A DNA stretch of 35,783 bases from SVEL01 sp045126475 (GCA_045126475.1 JBGVOL010000117.1:1-35783); one strand, 5' to 3'; shown: positions 1-8,896, counted from the first letter of the stretch. Numbers and translations are program-made. Notes: generated by a model from the sequence alone, not told the origin.

Positions 1-74
1 ACTACAACCACGGAGGTCCATGAATATAAAATAGCCTCTTGAATAAAGAGGACTCACATGATAATCTTTTCATA

Positions 75-161
75 GGCAGTGACTTCCTTTGTATTCAGTT
101 TTGGTCTAGTCAACTTAAACTATAAATACTTTCCAAGGAAGTTTCAACTGCCTTTTTGTTT
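75..161 (+). terminator. Long hairpin with T-run (terminator or 3' end of an unknown RNA)
   Basis: GGCAGT (75-80) pairs with ACTGCC (147-152), ACTTCCTT (82-89) with AAGGAAGT (135-142), GTATT (91-95) with AATAC (125-129) and AGTTT (97-101) with AAACT (117-121). The result is one long interrupted hairpin followed by TTTTTGTTTTT. A second small hairpin (CCTCTT 35-40 with AAGAGG 46-51) lies upstream. No open reading frame explains 1-237. The structure fits a Rho-independent terminator, but the extended stem is longer than most and could be the 3' part of a small RNA that begins before the window. I do not recognise a known RNA family here. Confidence 0.45.
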
Positions 162-237
162 TTAGATAAAAGAATCGCTGCAACCACAACCTTGGCAGGC
201 TGTCGCGCAGCGACTTAGTTCAACAGAAATTTATTAT

Positions 238-1017
238 TCACTCCCGCAGATAATTGCGCATGGACTTCAGTGCATTTTTTTCAAGTCTGCTGACTTGGGC
301 CTGGCTTATGCCCACTTCTTCGGCGACTTCCATCTGGGTTCTGCCTTTAAAGAAACGTAAGTCAATGATATGCTTTTCACGTTCCGGAAGACGTTTAATG
401 GCTTCATTTAAGGAGATTTCTTCAACCCAGTTTTCCTCACGGCTTTTTTTGTCACTAATCTGGTCGAAAACATACAGGGTATCACCGCCGTCTGTGTATA
501 CAGGTTCGTATAGTGATACAGGGCTTTGTATGGCATCAAGGGCAGTGACAATTGATTCGGGATCAATACCAATCTCGTCTGCAATTTCACAAAGAGAAGG
601 TTCTTTCTGATTCTTTTTTGTAAGGTATTCTTTTGCATAGATAGCTTTGTAGGCAGTATCTCTCAGTGAACGTGAAACACGGATACTGTTGTTATCTCTT
701 AAGTATCGGCGTATTTCTCCTATAATCATTGGTACGGCGTAAGTTGAAAATTTAACGTTCAGGGTTCTGTCAAAATTGTCCAATGCCTTTATGAGGCCGA
801 TGCAGCCAATCTGGAAAAGATCATCGACATTTTCGGACGAATTGCCAAACCGCTGAATAATGCTTAACACAAGTCGGAGATTTCCGTTTATGAATAAATC
901 GCGTGCTTCTTTATCACCCTGTTCAATTCTGTCGAAAAGGGCTTCTTTTTCTGCATTTGTAAGAATAGGCAGTTTGCTGGTGTTGACACCGCATATTTCG
1001 ACTTTATATATTGACAT
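238..1017 (-). CDS. sigG: RNA polymerase sporulation sigma factor SigG
   Basis: This encodes the late forespore sigma factor (259 aa, matching the usual ~260), which directs RNA polymerase to forespore genes after engulfment. The N-terminal KVEICGVNTSKLP is the SigG-specific start. Region 2 follows (NLRLVLSIIQRF, DDLFQIGCIGLIKALDNFD, VKFSTYAVPMIIGEIRRYLR), then region 3, and region 4 with a helix-turn-helix (QMEVAEEVGISQAQVSRLEK) near residues 228-248. The start is preceded on the minus strand by GAGAGGAG. In Bacillus sigG lies next to spoIIGA-sigE. Here no companion is visible: the right-hand neighbour is the divergent deoD and only 237 nt are available downstream. Identification is firm from conserved sequence. 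Confidence 0.95.
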   Translation of the reverse strand: MSIYKVEICGVNTSKLPILTNAEKEALFDRIEQGDKEARDLFINGNLRLVLSIIQRFGNSSENVDDLFQIGCIGLIKALDNFDRTLNVKFSTYAVPMIIGEIRRYLRDNNSIRVSRSLRDTAYKAIYAKEYLTKKNQKEPSLCEIADEIGIDPESIVTALDAIQSPVSLYEPVYTDGGDTLYVFDQISDKKSREENWVEEISLNEAIKRLPEREKHIIDLRFFKGRTQMEVAEEVGISQAQVSRLEKNALKSMRNYLRE

Positions 1018-1036
1018 AAAAATCCTGCTCCTCTCA

Positions 1037-1070
1037 AAAACATTTACTTGAATTTATAAGTAGATGTTTT
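1037..1070 (-). promoter_or_regulatory. Leader hairpin upstream of sigG
   Basis: AAAACATTTACTT (1037-1049) pairs with AAGTAGATGTTTT (1058-1070): 13 bp with one wobble position and an 8-nt loop. It ends only a few bases before the GAGAGGAG ribosome site of sigG, so it would sit in the 5' leader if transcription starts further upstream. It could modulate translation of sigG or act as an operator. I did not find a convincing sigma-F/sigma-G promoter by eye. Confidence 0.45.
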
Positions 1071-1218
1071 GCTAAAAGAGAGGGAATTATACTGTATAAT
1101 CAACAAATAAAAAAAATAAAACCCCTTGACAAAGAAAGTTTTAAAAACGTATAAAAACTAGAGAATATCAGTATGGATTTTTTCATAGATTTATGTTATT
1201 ATAAAGAATAGTTGTAGT

Positions 1219-1251
1219 TTGAATCGTAGTAAAAATTTGCATATATATGCA
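1219..1251 (+). promoter_or_regulatory. Probable deoD promoter with palindrome
   Basis: TTGAAT (1219-1224), a 17-nt spacer and TATATA (1242-1247) form a plausible vegetative promoter about 45 nt before deoD. The -10 element lies inside a perfect 14-bp palindrome (1238-1251), a possible operator. A second candidate further upstream is TTGACA (1126-1131) with TATAAA (1150-1155), spacer 18, which would give a leader of about 135 nt. Confidence 0.4.
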
Positions 1252-1296
1252 TGCGGAATGTGTCGGTAATGGCAACAGGGAAAGGCGGGAGATAAT

Positions 1297-2016
1297 ATGG
1301 CAACACCACATAATCAGGCTGAGAAAGGGCAGATAGCAAAGACAGTGCTTATGCCGGGAGACCCGTTAAGGGCAAAATTTATTGAAGAGACTTTTCTCGA
1401 AAATGTTACACAGTTTAATTCGGTGAGAAATATGTTCGGATTTACGGGAACATACGATGGAGTCGAAGTTTCTGTTATGGGTTCGGGAATGGGAATGCCA
1501 TCCATAGGAATATATTCCTATGAGCTTTTTACACAGTACGGCGTTGAGAATATTATAAGAATAGGTTCAGCAGGCTCATATTGTGAAGAGGCAAAGGTAT
1601 ATGATGTAGTTCTTGCTACAGAGGCTTACTCAGAGTCGTCATTTGCAAGGACACAGAGCGGTTATGATAAAGATAAGACATATCCGTCAAAAGAACTCAA
1701 CGATGCACTTAAGAAAAGTGCAAAAAGCCTGGGAATACCACTGCATGAGGGATGTATACACTCGTCAGATGTATTTTACAGGGAGGGTGACGGAAGTTAC
1801 TTTAAGACTCTTTACAATGACAAAGGATGTCTGGCGGTGGAGATGGAGAGCTTTGCATTATTTCACAATGCAGCGGTACTGGGAAAGAATGCAGCGTGTC
1901 TTGTGACTATTTCAGATTCGTTTGTGTCAAGTCAGATTACAACAGCGGAGGAGAGACAGAAATCATTCACTGACATGATGAAGATAGCACTTGAAACAGC
2001 CCGTACATTTTCGTGA
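1297..2016 (+). CDS. deoD: Purine nucleoside phosphorylase DeoD-type
   Basis: This enzyme reversibly phosphorolyses purine (deoxy)ribonucleosides to base plus (deoxy)ribose-1-phosphate in cytosolic purine salvage. At 239 aa it has the length of the hexameric DeoD family. The N-terminus MATPHNQAEKGQ and phosphate loop LMPGDPLRAK (residues 18-27) are diagnostic. Further family signatures are GFTGTYDG, VMGSGMGMPS, IRIGSAGSY and AVEMESFALF (ribose-binding Met-Glu). The catalytic-Asp motif appears as TISDSF and is followed by TTAEERQ. A GGGAG ribosome site precedes the ATG. dgt follows after 46 nt, so nucleoside salvage and dNTP hydrolysis may be co-transcribed. Confidence 0.95.
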   Translation: MATPHNQAEKGQIAKTVLMPGDPLRAKFIEETFLENVTQFNSVRNMFGFTGTYDGVEVSVMGSGMGMPSIGIYSYELFTQYGVENIIRIGSAGSYCEEAKVYDVVLATEAYSESSFARTQSGYDKDKTYPSKELNDALKKSAKSLGIPLHEGCIHSSDVFYREGDGSYFKTLYNDKGCLAVEMESFALFHNAAVLGKNAACLVTISDSFVSSQITTAEERQKSFTDMMKIALETARTFS

Positions 2017-2062
2017 AATGAAACGAAAAATTTGTCATATTTAAACATAGTGAGGAGTATAT

Positions 2063-3070
2063 ATGAATATAAGGGAAAAACTTGAGCAATGTGAAGACAT
2101 GACATTAAGCGAATATGCCGCTCATAGCAGAGAATCTCTGGGAAGAGACCGTTTTGAGGAGCAATGTGACATGAGAACGGTATATCAGAGAGACAGGGAC
2201 AGGATTATACATTGTAAGGCATTCAGGAGATTAAAACATAAGACACAGGTTTTTCTTGCACCGGCAGGTGACCATTACAGAACAAGACTCACACATACAT
2301 TGGAGGTGTCACAGATTGCCAGGTCAATATCAAAGGCACTGAGACTTAATGAGGACTTAACGGAAGCAATAGCACTAGGACATGACCTTGGCCATACACC
2401 CTTTGGACATGCAGGGGAAAGAGCGCTAAATGAAGTCTGCAGTCTGGGATTTGCCCACTATGAGCAGAGTGTAAGAATTGTAGAGATACTGGAAAAGGAT
2501 GGAGCAGGTCTCAATCTTACAAAAGAAGTGAGAGACGGCATACGGAATCACCGCACTTCAGGAAATCCGTTTACTCTGGAGGGGAAAGTAGTACGGCTGT
2601 CAGATAAGATAGCATACATAAATCATGATATAGACGATGCCATAAGGGCAGGGATTCTGACGGAACGTGATATCCCTAAAATGTATTCTGATGTTCTCGG
2701 AAATTCCACAAAGGAGCGTCTTAATGGTCTTATCCGTGATGTGGTAAATAACAGTATGGACAGGGATGACATCTGTATGTCAGAGGAGATTCATGAGGCT
2801 ATGAGAGGTCTGAGGCGGTACATGTTTGAGAATGTGTATAAGAATCCTGTTGCAAAAGGACAGGAGTATAAGGCAGAGAGCATGTTAAAGAGCCTTTACG
2901 AATTCTATCTTAGTCATCAGGACAGGATGCCGGAGGAATTCATTCACCTGATAAAGGATTTGGGCGAAAAGCCGGAGAGGGTTGTATGTGATTACATTTC
3001 GGGAATGAGCGACCAGTATTCGGTATCGAAATTTGAGGAAGAGTTTGTTCCTAAGTTTTGGAAAATTTAG
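2063..3070 (+). CDS. dgt: dGTP triphosphohydrolase-like HD-domain protein
   Basis: This 335-aa protein belongs to the dGTPase family, which hydrolyses dNTPs to deoxynucleoside plus triphosphate using an HD-type metal site. The metal ligands are visible as RLTHTLEVSQIA (first His, near residue 73), GHDLGHTPFGHAGE (the HD pair, near 106-107) and DKIAYINHDIDD (final Asp, near 185). FRRLKHKTQVF is the family's N-terminal signature. It corresponds to the shorter, type 2 bacterial form. In Clostridia this gene commonly precedes dnaG, as here, where only 27 nt separate the two. An AGGAG site lies before the ATG. Substrate preference among dNTPs cannot be told from sequence. Confidence 0.9.
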   Translation: MNIREKLEQCEDMTLSEYAAHSRESLGRDRFEEQCDMRTVYQRDRDRIIHCKAFRRLKHKTQVFLAPAGDHYRTRLTHTLEVSQIARSISKALRLNEDLTEAIALGHDLGHTPFGHAGERALNEVCSLGFAHYEQSVRIVEILEKDGAGLNLTKEVRDGIRNHRTSGNPFTLEGKVVRLSDKIAYINHDIDDAIRAGILTERDIPKMYSDVLGNSTKERLNGLIRDVVNNSMDRDDICMSEEIHEAMRGLRRYMFENVYKNPVAKGQEYKAESMLKSLYEFYLSHQDRMPEEFIHLIKDLGEKPERVVCDYISGMSDQYSVSKFEEEFVPKFWKI

Positions 3071-3097
3071 GGATATGTGAAAGATAGAGAGGACATC

Positions 3098-4870
3098 ATG
3101 TATTATTCAGACGATTTGATTGAGGAGATAAGAAGCAGAAGTGATATTGTAGATGTGATTTCACCCCATGTGAAGCTTACAAAAAAGGGAAGTACCTATT
3201 TCGGTCTTTGTCCGTTTCACAATGAAAAATCACCTTCATTTTCGGTTACGCCGTCAAAGCAGATGTATTATTGCTTTGGCTGCGGTCAGGGTGGAAATGT
3301 ATTTACATTCATTATGAAATACGAGAATATGACATTCACGGAAGCTGTGAAATACCTTGCCGACAAAGCAGGAGTAAGTCTTCCGGAACAGGAATATTCG
3401 GCAGAGGAAAAGAAGAAAGCTGACATCAAGTCAAAGCTTCTGGAGATTCATAAGGAAGCAGCAATGTATTATTATCATCTCTTGAGGAGCGAAAAGGGAC
3501 AGCGGGCTTATGAGTATCTTAAGGGAAGAGGTCTGTCCGATGAGACCATTAAAAATTTTGGTTTAGGCTACTCAAGTAATTACAGTGATGATTTGTACAG
3601 ATACATAAAAAGTAAAGGATATACGGATGATGTACTGAAGGAGAGCGGTCTTTTTACATTTTCCGAAAAAGGCGTTTACGACAAATTCAATAATCGTGTA
3701 ATGTTCCCTATTATGGACATAAATAACAGGGTAATCGGATTCGGCGGCAGAGTCATGGGTGACGGAAAACCAAAGTATCTTAATTCACCGGAGACAATAC
3801 TTTTTGACAAAAGCCGGAATCTTTACGGCATGAATATAGCAAGAAGTTCTAAGAAAAGAGGAATACTCATATGTGAAGGATATATGGATGTTATTTCACT
3901 TCATCAGGCCGGATTTGATAATGCAGTGGCATCCCTTGGAACGGCACACACACCGAGGCAGGCATCGCTTATAAAGCGGTATACTGACGAGGTATATCTT
4001 ACATTTGACAGTGACGGTGCAGGTGTTATGGCGGCACTTAGGGCAATTCCTATGCTCAAGGCATCAGGATTGAATATAAAAGTAATCGACATGAGGCCAC
4101 ATAAAGATCCCGATGAATTCATAAAAGCTCTTGGCGCGGAAGAATATCAGAAGCGAATTGACAAGGCACGCAACAGCTTCATGTATGAGATAGATAAGAT
4201 GAAGGAAAGTATGGATATAACTGAGCCGGAACAGAAGGCAAAATTTTATGGAAATGTGGCAAAAAAACTTCTTGAATTTTCGGACGAGCTTGAGAGAAAT
4301 GTATATATTGATGCGGTAAGCGAAGAATTTATGATACCGAAAGACAGCCTCATTAAAAGTGTAAACAGAATGGCACTTACTTATGAACCTGAAAAAAATA
4401 AGTATGAAGAAGGGTATAAAGAGAAAGACTATAACTCTGAGGGGAAAAAGCAGGTGAAAGATGACGGCGTAAGGGCAGCACAGAAAACACTTATCACATG
4501 GCTTATAGATGACCCGCAGTTATACGGAAAAGTAAAACATGTAATTACAAAGAAAGACTTTATAGAACCACCGTTTAACATTGTGGCAGACATGCTGTTT
4601 GACCAGCTTGAGAACGGAACGGTAAATCCGGCAGGTATTATTAACCATTTTGAAAGTGAGGAGGAGCAGTCGGAAGTAGCAGGGCTGTTTAATACGGGAC
4701 TTCTGAATGGTATTTCAGATCAGGAAAAGGAAAAAACCTTGAATGATACGATTATTAAAGTTAAGAAGAACAGTATAGATTACAGAAACAGGACGGTGAC
4801 AGACCTGACGGAACTTCAGCAGATCATGAAGGAACAGAATGAACTGGCAAAGCTTCATATCAGTCTGTGA
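3098..4870 (+). CDS. dnaG: DNA primase DnaG
   Basis: DnaG synthesises RNA primers at the replication fork together with DnaB helicase. The zinc-binding domain shows CPFH...CFGCG (residues ~36-62). The catalytic core includes NNRVIGFGGR and the Toprim motifs LICEGYMDVISL and LTFDSDGAG. A C-terminal helicase-interaction region of lower conservation follows. I chose ATG 3098 (590 aa), which has GAGAGGA just upstream and gives the family start YYSDDLIEEIRSRSDIVDVIS. An in-frame GTG at 3077 would add seven residues. The gene is followed by rpoD after 31 nt, the classic macromolecular synthesis arrangement. Confidence 0.95.
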   Translation: MYYSDDLIEEIRSRSDIVDVISPHVKLTKKGSTYFGLCPFHNEKSPSFSVTPSKQMYYCFGCGQGGNVFTFIMKYENMTFTEAVKYLADKAGVSLPEQEYSAEEKKKADIKSKLLEIHKEAAMYYYHLLRSEKGQRAYEYLKGRGLSDETIKNFGLGYSSNYSDDLYRYIKSKGYTDDVLKESGLFTFSEKGVYDKFNNRVMFPIMDINNRVIGFGGRVMGDGKPKYLNSPETILFDKSRNLYGMNIARSSKKRGILICEGYMDVISLHQAGFDNAVASLGTAHTPRQASLIKRYTDEVYLTFDSDGAGVMAALRAIPMLKASGLNIKVIDMRPHKDPDEFIKALGAEEYQKRIDKARNSFMYEIDKMKESMDITEPEQKAKFYGNVAKKLLEFSDELERNVYIDAVSEEFMIPKDSLIKSVNRMALTYEPEKNKYEEGYKEKDYNSEGKKQVKDDGVRAAQKTLITWLIDDPQLYGKVKHVITKKDFIEPPFNIVADMLFDQLENGTVNPAGIINHFESEEEQSEVAGLFNTGLLNGISDQEKEKTLNDTIIKVKKNSIDYRNRTVTDLTELQQIMKEQNELAKLHISL

Positions 4871-4901
4871 TTGAGCATTAAACAGAGACAGGGAGGAGAC
4901 T

Positions 4902-6023
4902 ATGGACGAGAACAAGACAACATTTGAAGAATGTCTCGGCAGACTTGTGGAGGCGGCTGCAAGAAATAAAAATGTCATAGAGTATGAAGAAATACAGGGA
5001 TTCTTTAAGGAAATAAATCTGACATCTGAATTGTATGAGCGGATATTGGACGAGCTTGAAGAAAAAAAGATAGATGTGCTTCGCATAGCAGATGACGATT
5101 TGGATGAAATACCTCTCGATGAGCTTGAAGAAAGTGAATTAGAGGCTGAGGAACTTGATATTGAAAAACTTGAACAGGCAGTGCCGGACGGAACAGGTCT
5201 GGAGGACCCTGTAAGAATGTATTTGAAGGAGATTGGCAAAGTTCCCCTTCTATCTTCTGAGGAAGAGATAGAACTTGCCAGGAAAATGGAACTTGGAGAT
5301 GAGATGGCAAAACAGAAGCTGGCAGAGTCAAATCTGAGACTTGTTGTAAGCATTGCCAAGAAATACATGGGCAGAGGATTATTATTTTTAGACCTTATTC
5401 AGGAAGGAAATCTGGGGCTCATAAAAGCAGTTGAAAAGTTTGATTACAGAAAAGGATATAAGTTCAGCACCTACGCCACATGGTGGATAAGACAGGCAAT
5501 AACAAGAGCTATTGCAGATCAGGCAAGAACCATAAGAATACCTGTCCATATGGTTGAGACCATAAATAAAGTTACCAGAATATCCAGACAGCTTGTGCAG
5601 GAACTTGGAAGGGAACCGCTTCCGGAAGAGATTGCAAAGGAAATGGACATGCCTGTAGAAAAGGTGCGTGATATATTAAAGGTTGCACAGGAACCGGTAT
5701 CACTTGAGTCACCGGTAGGTGAGGAGGAGGACAGTCATCTCGGAGATTTTATACAGGATGAAAATATAAAGGCACCGGCAGAAGCAGCTTCGCATATGCT
5801 TTTAAAGGAACAGCTTGAGGAGGTTATGAATGACCTTACGGAGAGGGAACAGCAGGTAATAAGGATGAGATTTGGTCTTGAGGACGGTCATCCTCTTACT
5901 CTGGAGCAGGTTGGAAGGTATTTTAACGTAACAAGAGAGAGGATAAGACAGATAGAGGCAAAGGCATTAAGAAAGCTTAAACATCCAAGCAGAAGCAAAA
6001 AGCTGAAGGACTATCTGGAGTAA
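4902..6023 (+). CDS. rpoD: Primary-type sigma factor RpoD/SigA (first copy)
   Basis: This 373-aa vegetative-type sigma-70 factor is the size of Bacillus SigA. A region 1.1-like acidic N-terminus (residues 1-95) is followed by region 1.2 (DPVRMYLKEIG). Region 2 reads NLRLVVSIAKKY, FLDLIQEGNLGLIKAVEKFD and KFSTYATWWIRQAI. Regions 3 and 4 follow, with a helix-turn-helix ending VTRERIRQIEAKALRKLKHP. Its place directly after dnaG is the conserved location of the housekeeping gene. A second full-length rpoD lies at 19698-20816. This copy writes Arg almost only as AGA/AGG, unlike the second copy, which uses CGT often. Which of the two is the dominant factor is open. Confidence 0.93.
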   Translation: MDENKTTFEECLGRLVEAAARNKNVIEYEEIQGFFKEINLTSELYERILDELEEKKIDVLRIADDDLDEIPLDELEESELEAEELDIEKLEQAVPDGTGLEDPVRMYLKEIGKVPLLSSEEEIELARKMELGDEMAKQKLAESNLRLVVSIAKKYMGRGLLFLDLIQEGNLGLIKAVEKFDYRKGYKFSTYATWWIRQAITRAIADQARTIRIPVHMVETINKVTRISRQLVQELGREPLPEEIAKEMDMPVEKVRDILKVAQEPVSLESPVGEEEDSHLGDFIQDENIKAPAEAASHMLLKEQLEEVMNDLTEREQQVIRMRFGLEDGHPLTLEQVGRYFNVTRERIRQIEAKALRKLKHPSRSKKLKDYLE

Positions 6024-6045
6024 AAGAAAGGATAGACGTCTAAGA

Positions 6046-6801
6046 GTGAAGAATATTCAATTATCAAAAAGGTTAAAATTTGTGGCTGATTTCATTACAT
6101 CGGGATACGTTCTGGCCGATATTGGAACAGACCACGGATTTATTCCCATATATATGGTGCTTGAAGGAAAAATAACGAAGGCATTTGCAATGGATATAAA
6201 TGAAGGTCCCCTCGCAAGAGCGGATGAGCATATTAAAGAGGCAGGTCTTTCGGAAAATATTGAGACGAGACTGTCAGACGGTCTTGCGGAATTGCATGAA
6301 AATGAAGCAGAAACAATCCTTATTGCCGGTATGGGAGGTGCACTGACAGTAAAGATATTAAGGGAGGGAAAACACGCATTACAGGGTGTAAAGGAACTTG
6401 TGTTGTCACCTCATACAGAGGCGGATACAGTGAGAAAATTCTTAAAAGAGACTGATTTTGTTATCGAAAGAGAAGGAATGGTCATTGATGCCGGTAAATA
6501 TTATGTTGTCATCAAAGCAAAAAGAATGCCGGATGGTGAGGGCAAAGGTGTGTTGTATACAACAGACAAAGAAGATATTCCTGAGGGTGTATCGCCGGAA
6601 TTGTTCGATATCCTATGTATAAAATACGGCAGAATACTGTTAGAAGATAAGAATAAGGTTCTGAGAGAATTTTTGCTAAAAGAAAAGAATACATATAGTA
6701 TTATACTGGGTAATTTAGTTAGCAACGCAACAGGAAGTAAGAGAAAGGAAGAGGTAGAGGAAATATTGGCACAGATAAATGCAGCACTGGATATAATATA
6801 A
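6046..6801 (+). CDS. trmK: tRNA (adenine(22)-N1)-methyltransferase TrmK
   Basis: TrmK methylates N1 of A22 in certain tRNAs using S-adenosylmethionine. This 251-aa protein begins with the family's LSKRLKFVADFI. It shows the SAM-binding loop ADIGTDHGFIPIYM (residues ~26-39), AMDINEGPLARA for the acidic ribose contact, and the TrmK signature IAGMGGALTVKIL near residues 96-108. The C-terminal part is helical and charged. Translation starts at GTG 6046, with AAAGGA about 13 nt upstream; no nearby ATG fits. In Firmicutes trmK commonly follows the primary sigma gene, as it does here with a 22-nt gap. Confidence 0.9.
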   Translation: MKNIQLSKRLKFVADFITSGYVLADIGTDHGFIPIYMVLEGKITKAFAMDINEGPLARADEHIKEAGLSENIETRLSDGLAELHENEAETILIAGMGGALTVKILREGKHALQGVKELVLSPHTEADTVRKFLKETDFVIEREGMVIDAGKYYVVIKAKRMPDGEGKGVLYTTDKEDIPEGVSPELFDILCIKYGRILLEDKNKVLREFLLKEKNTYSIILGNLVSNATGSKRKEEVEEILAQINAALDII

Positions 6802-6822
6802 GAACGGAAGGGGGAAAGCCGG

Positions 6823-8484
6823 ATGGCAAACTATAAGATTAATGTGTGCGGAGAAGTAAGAGAATATCCTGAGGGTACACAGCTTTTGGAAGTAGCGGAA
6901 GAGTATAAGAAATATTATGAGCATGATATTGTACTGGCTATGATGAACAACAAGCTTTGTGAGCTTAATAAGACAATAAAGGAAGATTCTGTTATTAAAT
7001 TTGTGACTACGGCAGATACATGCGGTAATCAGGCATACAGGCGAAGTGTTACATTACTTATGCTTAAAGCATTTTATGATGTGTGCGGTGAACAGAATAT
7101 TGAGAAGATAACAGTACAGTTTTCGCTTAGCAAGGGATATTACTGTACCATGAAGGGCAGTATAAAGCTGTCGAAGGATATTTTATATTCCGTAAAAAAA
7201 CATATGGAGCAGATGGTGTTCCAGAATCTCCCAATTGTGAAGAAAACAATGCCTACGGGAGAAGTAATTGAACGTTTCAAAAAGCATCATATGTATGATA
7301 AGGAAAAACTTTTCAGGTTCAGAAAAAGCTCAACAGTAAATGTTTATTCACTTAACGGATTTGAGGATTATTATTACGGCTATATGCTTCCGTCAACAGG
7401 ATATCTCAAGTATTTTGAACTTTATCCGTATGATGAGGGCTTTGTTATTCAGATGCCGGTGAAGGAAGCACCTGAGGTTGTTCCGCCGTTTCAGCCACAG
7501 AATAAGCTGTTTAATGTATTAAAAGATTCTACAAATCTTAGCAGTATTATGGAAATTGACACTGTCGGTTCACTGAATGAGCAGATTGCAAAGGGAAATA
7601 TAAACGATATTATTCTTGTTCAGGAGGCACTGCAGGAGAAGAAAATAGCCTATATAGCTCATTTGATAAGCCAGAGACCGGATGTAAAGTTTGTCATGAT
7701 TGCCGGTCCGTCTTCATCGGGAAAGACAACATTTTCCCACAGACTGGCAATACAGTTGAAGACAATAGGAAAGAAAGTTCATACTATCGGTGTCGATGAC
7801 TATTTCGTGGACAGGGAGCGAACACCGAGAGACAGTGACGGTGAATATAATTATGAGGTGCTGGAGGCACTTGATGTTGAGCAGTTTAACAAGGACATGA
7901 CAGCTTTAAACAATGGTTTGGAAGTGAGTATGCCGACATTTAACTTTAAGACCGGAAAGCGGGAATACAAGGGAAATACAATTAAGCTGGATGAAGGTGA
8001 TATACTTGTCATAGAAGGAATACACTGCCTCAATGACAGCCTCTCATATTCACTTGATAAGAACAGTAAATTCAAGATTTATATCAGCGCTCTGACAACT
8101 CTTAATATAGATGAACACAACAGAATTCCGACAACAGACGGAAGACTTATAAGAAGAATTGTCAGGGATGCCAGAACAAGAGCTACAAATGCCGAGGAGA
8201 CAATTGCAAGATGGGCTTCTGTCAGAAAGGGCGAGGAGAACTATATATTCCCGTATCAGGAAGATGCTGATATCATGTTCAACTCAGCACTGGTATATGA
8301 GATAAGTGTTTTGAAGCAGTACTGTGAACCGTTGCTTTTCAGTATTCCGGTTACAAGCCCATACCATGCAGAGGCAAAAAGACTTATAAAGTTTATGGAC
8401 TATTTCATTGGCGTAGGCAGTGACACGATTCCGACAAATTCAATTATGAGGGAGTTTGTTGGCGGAAGCTGTTTTAAAGTGTAG
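6823..8484 (+). CDS. TGS-domain nucleoside (uridine-like) kinase
   Basis: This 553-aa protein fuses a TGS domain to a phosphoribulokinase/uridine kinase-type domain. Residues 1-65 (CGEVREYPEGTQLLEVAEEY) look like the TGS fold of threonyl-tRNA synthetase. Residues ~66-270 resemble the synthetase's second domain without an obvious zinc site. The kinase half carries the P-loop IAGPSSSGKTTFSHRL (~292-307), then TIGVDDYFVDRE and a Walker B-like DILVIEGIHCLND. Clostridial proteins of this architecture are usually annotated as nucleoside or uridine kinases. The true substrate is unproven and the TGS part suggests an RNA or nucleotide-sensing role. An AGGGGG-type ribosome site precedes ATG 6823. It is the last protein gene before rnpB. 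Confidence 0.85.
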   Translation: MANYKINVCGEVREYPEGTQLLEVAEEYKKYYEHDIVLAMMNNKLCELNKTIKEDSVIKFVTTADTCGNQAYRRSVTLLMLKAFYDVCGEQNIEKITVQFSLSKGYYCTMKGSIKLSKDILYSVKKHMEQMVFQNLPIVKKTMPTGEVIERFKKHHMYDKEKLFRFRKSSTVNVYSLNGFEDYYYGYMLPSTGYLKYFELYPYDEGFVIQMPVKEAPEVVPPFQPQNKLFNVLKDSTNLSSIMEIDTVGSLNEQIAKGNINDIILVQEALQEKKIAYIAHLISQRPDVKFVMIAGPSSSGKTTFSHRLAIQLKTIGKKVHTIGVDDYFVDRERTPRDSDGEYNYEVLEALDVEQFNKDMTALNNGLEVSMPTFNFKTGKREYKGNTIKLDEGDILVIEGIHCLNDSLSYSLDKNSKFKIYISALTTLNIDEHNRIPTTDGRLIRRIVRDARTRATNAEETIARWASVRKGEENYIFPYQEDADIMFNSALVYEISVLKQYCEPLLFSIPVTSPYHAEAKRLIKFMDYFIGVGSDTIPTNSIMREFVGGSCFKV

Positions 8485-8491
8485 TTTATAA

Positions 8492-8520
8492 TTGACAAAG
8501 TAAATGTAAAATGATATAAA
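8492..8520 (+). promoter_or_regulatory. rnpB promoter
   Basis: A perfect TTGACA (8492-8497), a 17-nt spacer and TATAAA (8515-8520) end 7 nt before the first paired base of the RNase P RNA. Position and quality make this the rnpB promoter, so the RNA need not depend on read-through from the upstream operon. Confidence 0.8.
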
Positions 8521-8527
8521 CTTGTGT

Positions 8528-8896
8528 GGTGAGTAAGACGGATGGTCGCGGCTGCAGAGACGAAAGGCTGCAGGTGAGGAAAGTCCGGGCTTCATAGGGC
8601 AGGATGCCAGATAACGTCTGGTGGAGGTGACTCTAAGGAAAGTGCAACAGAAATATACAGCCTTGACCTGAATTTCTTTGAAATTCAGGTCCGGGTAATG
8701 GTGGAATGGCAGTGTAAGAGACTACCGCCTGGTTGGTAACAAACAGGGCATATGTAAACCCCATCCGAAGCAAGACCGAACAGAAAGCATAAGGTGGCCC
8801 GCTTCGCTTTCGGGTAGGTCGCTTGATTCTGGTGGTGACATCAGAACTAGATAGATGACCATCGATAACATAACCCGGCTTATAGTTTTACTCACC
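8528..8896 (+). ncRNA. rnpB: RNase P RNA (type A)
   Basis: This is the catalytic RNA of RNase P, which matures tRNA 5' ends. The universally conserved GAGGAAAGTCCGGGCTTC (from 8576), the ACCGAACAGAAAG-type core, AGATGACCATC (from 8852) and the 3' AACCCGGCTTATAG are all readable. The ends pair to close helix P1 (GGTGAGTAA near 8528 with TTACTCACC near 8896). Size (~369 nt) and layout fit the ancestral type A form found in Clostridia rather than the Bacillus type B. Exact ends are inferred from the promoter and P1 pairing. Confidence 0.95.

Noticed and set aside
1..170. 6S, tmRNA or SRP RNA
   Set aside because: No conserved core of these RNAs could be read; only generic stems and a T-run are visible.
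4715..5368. Minus-strand Ser/Phe-rich frame of 217 codons opposite rpoD
   Set aside because: It is the reverse complement of codons in the conserved first rpoD gene, has no ribosome site and low-complexity composition.
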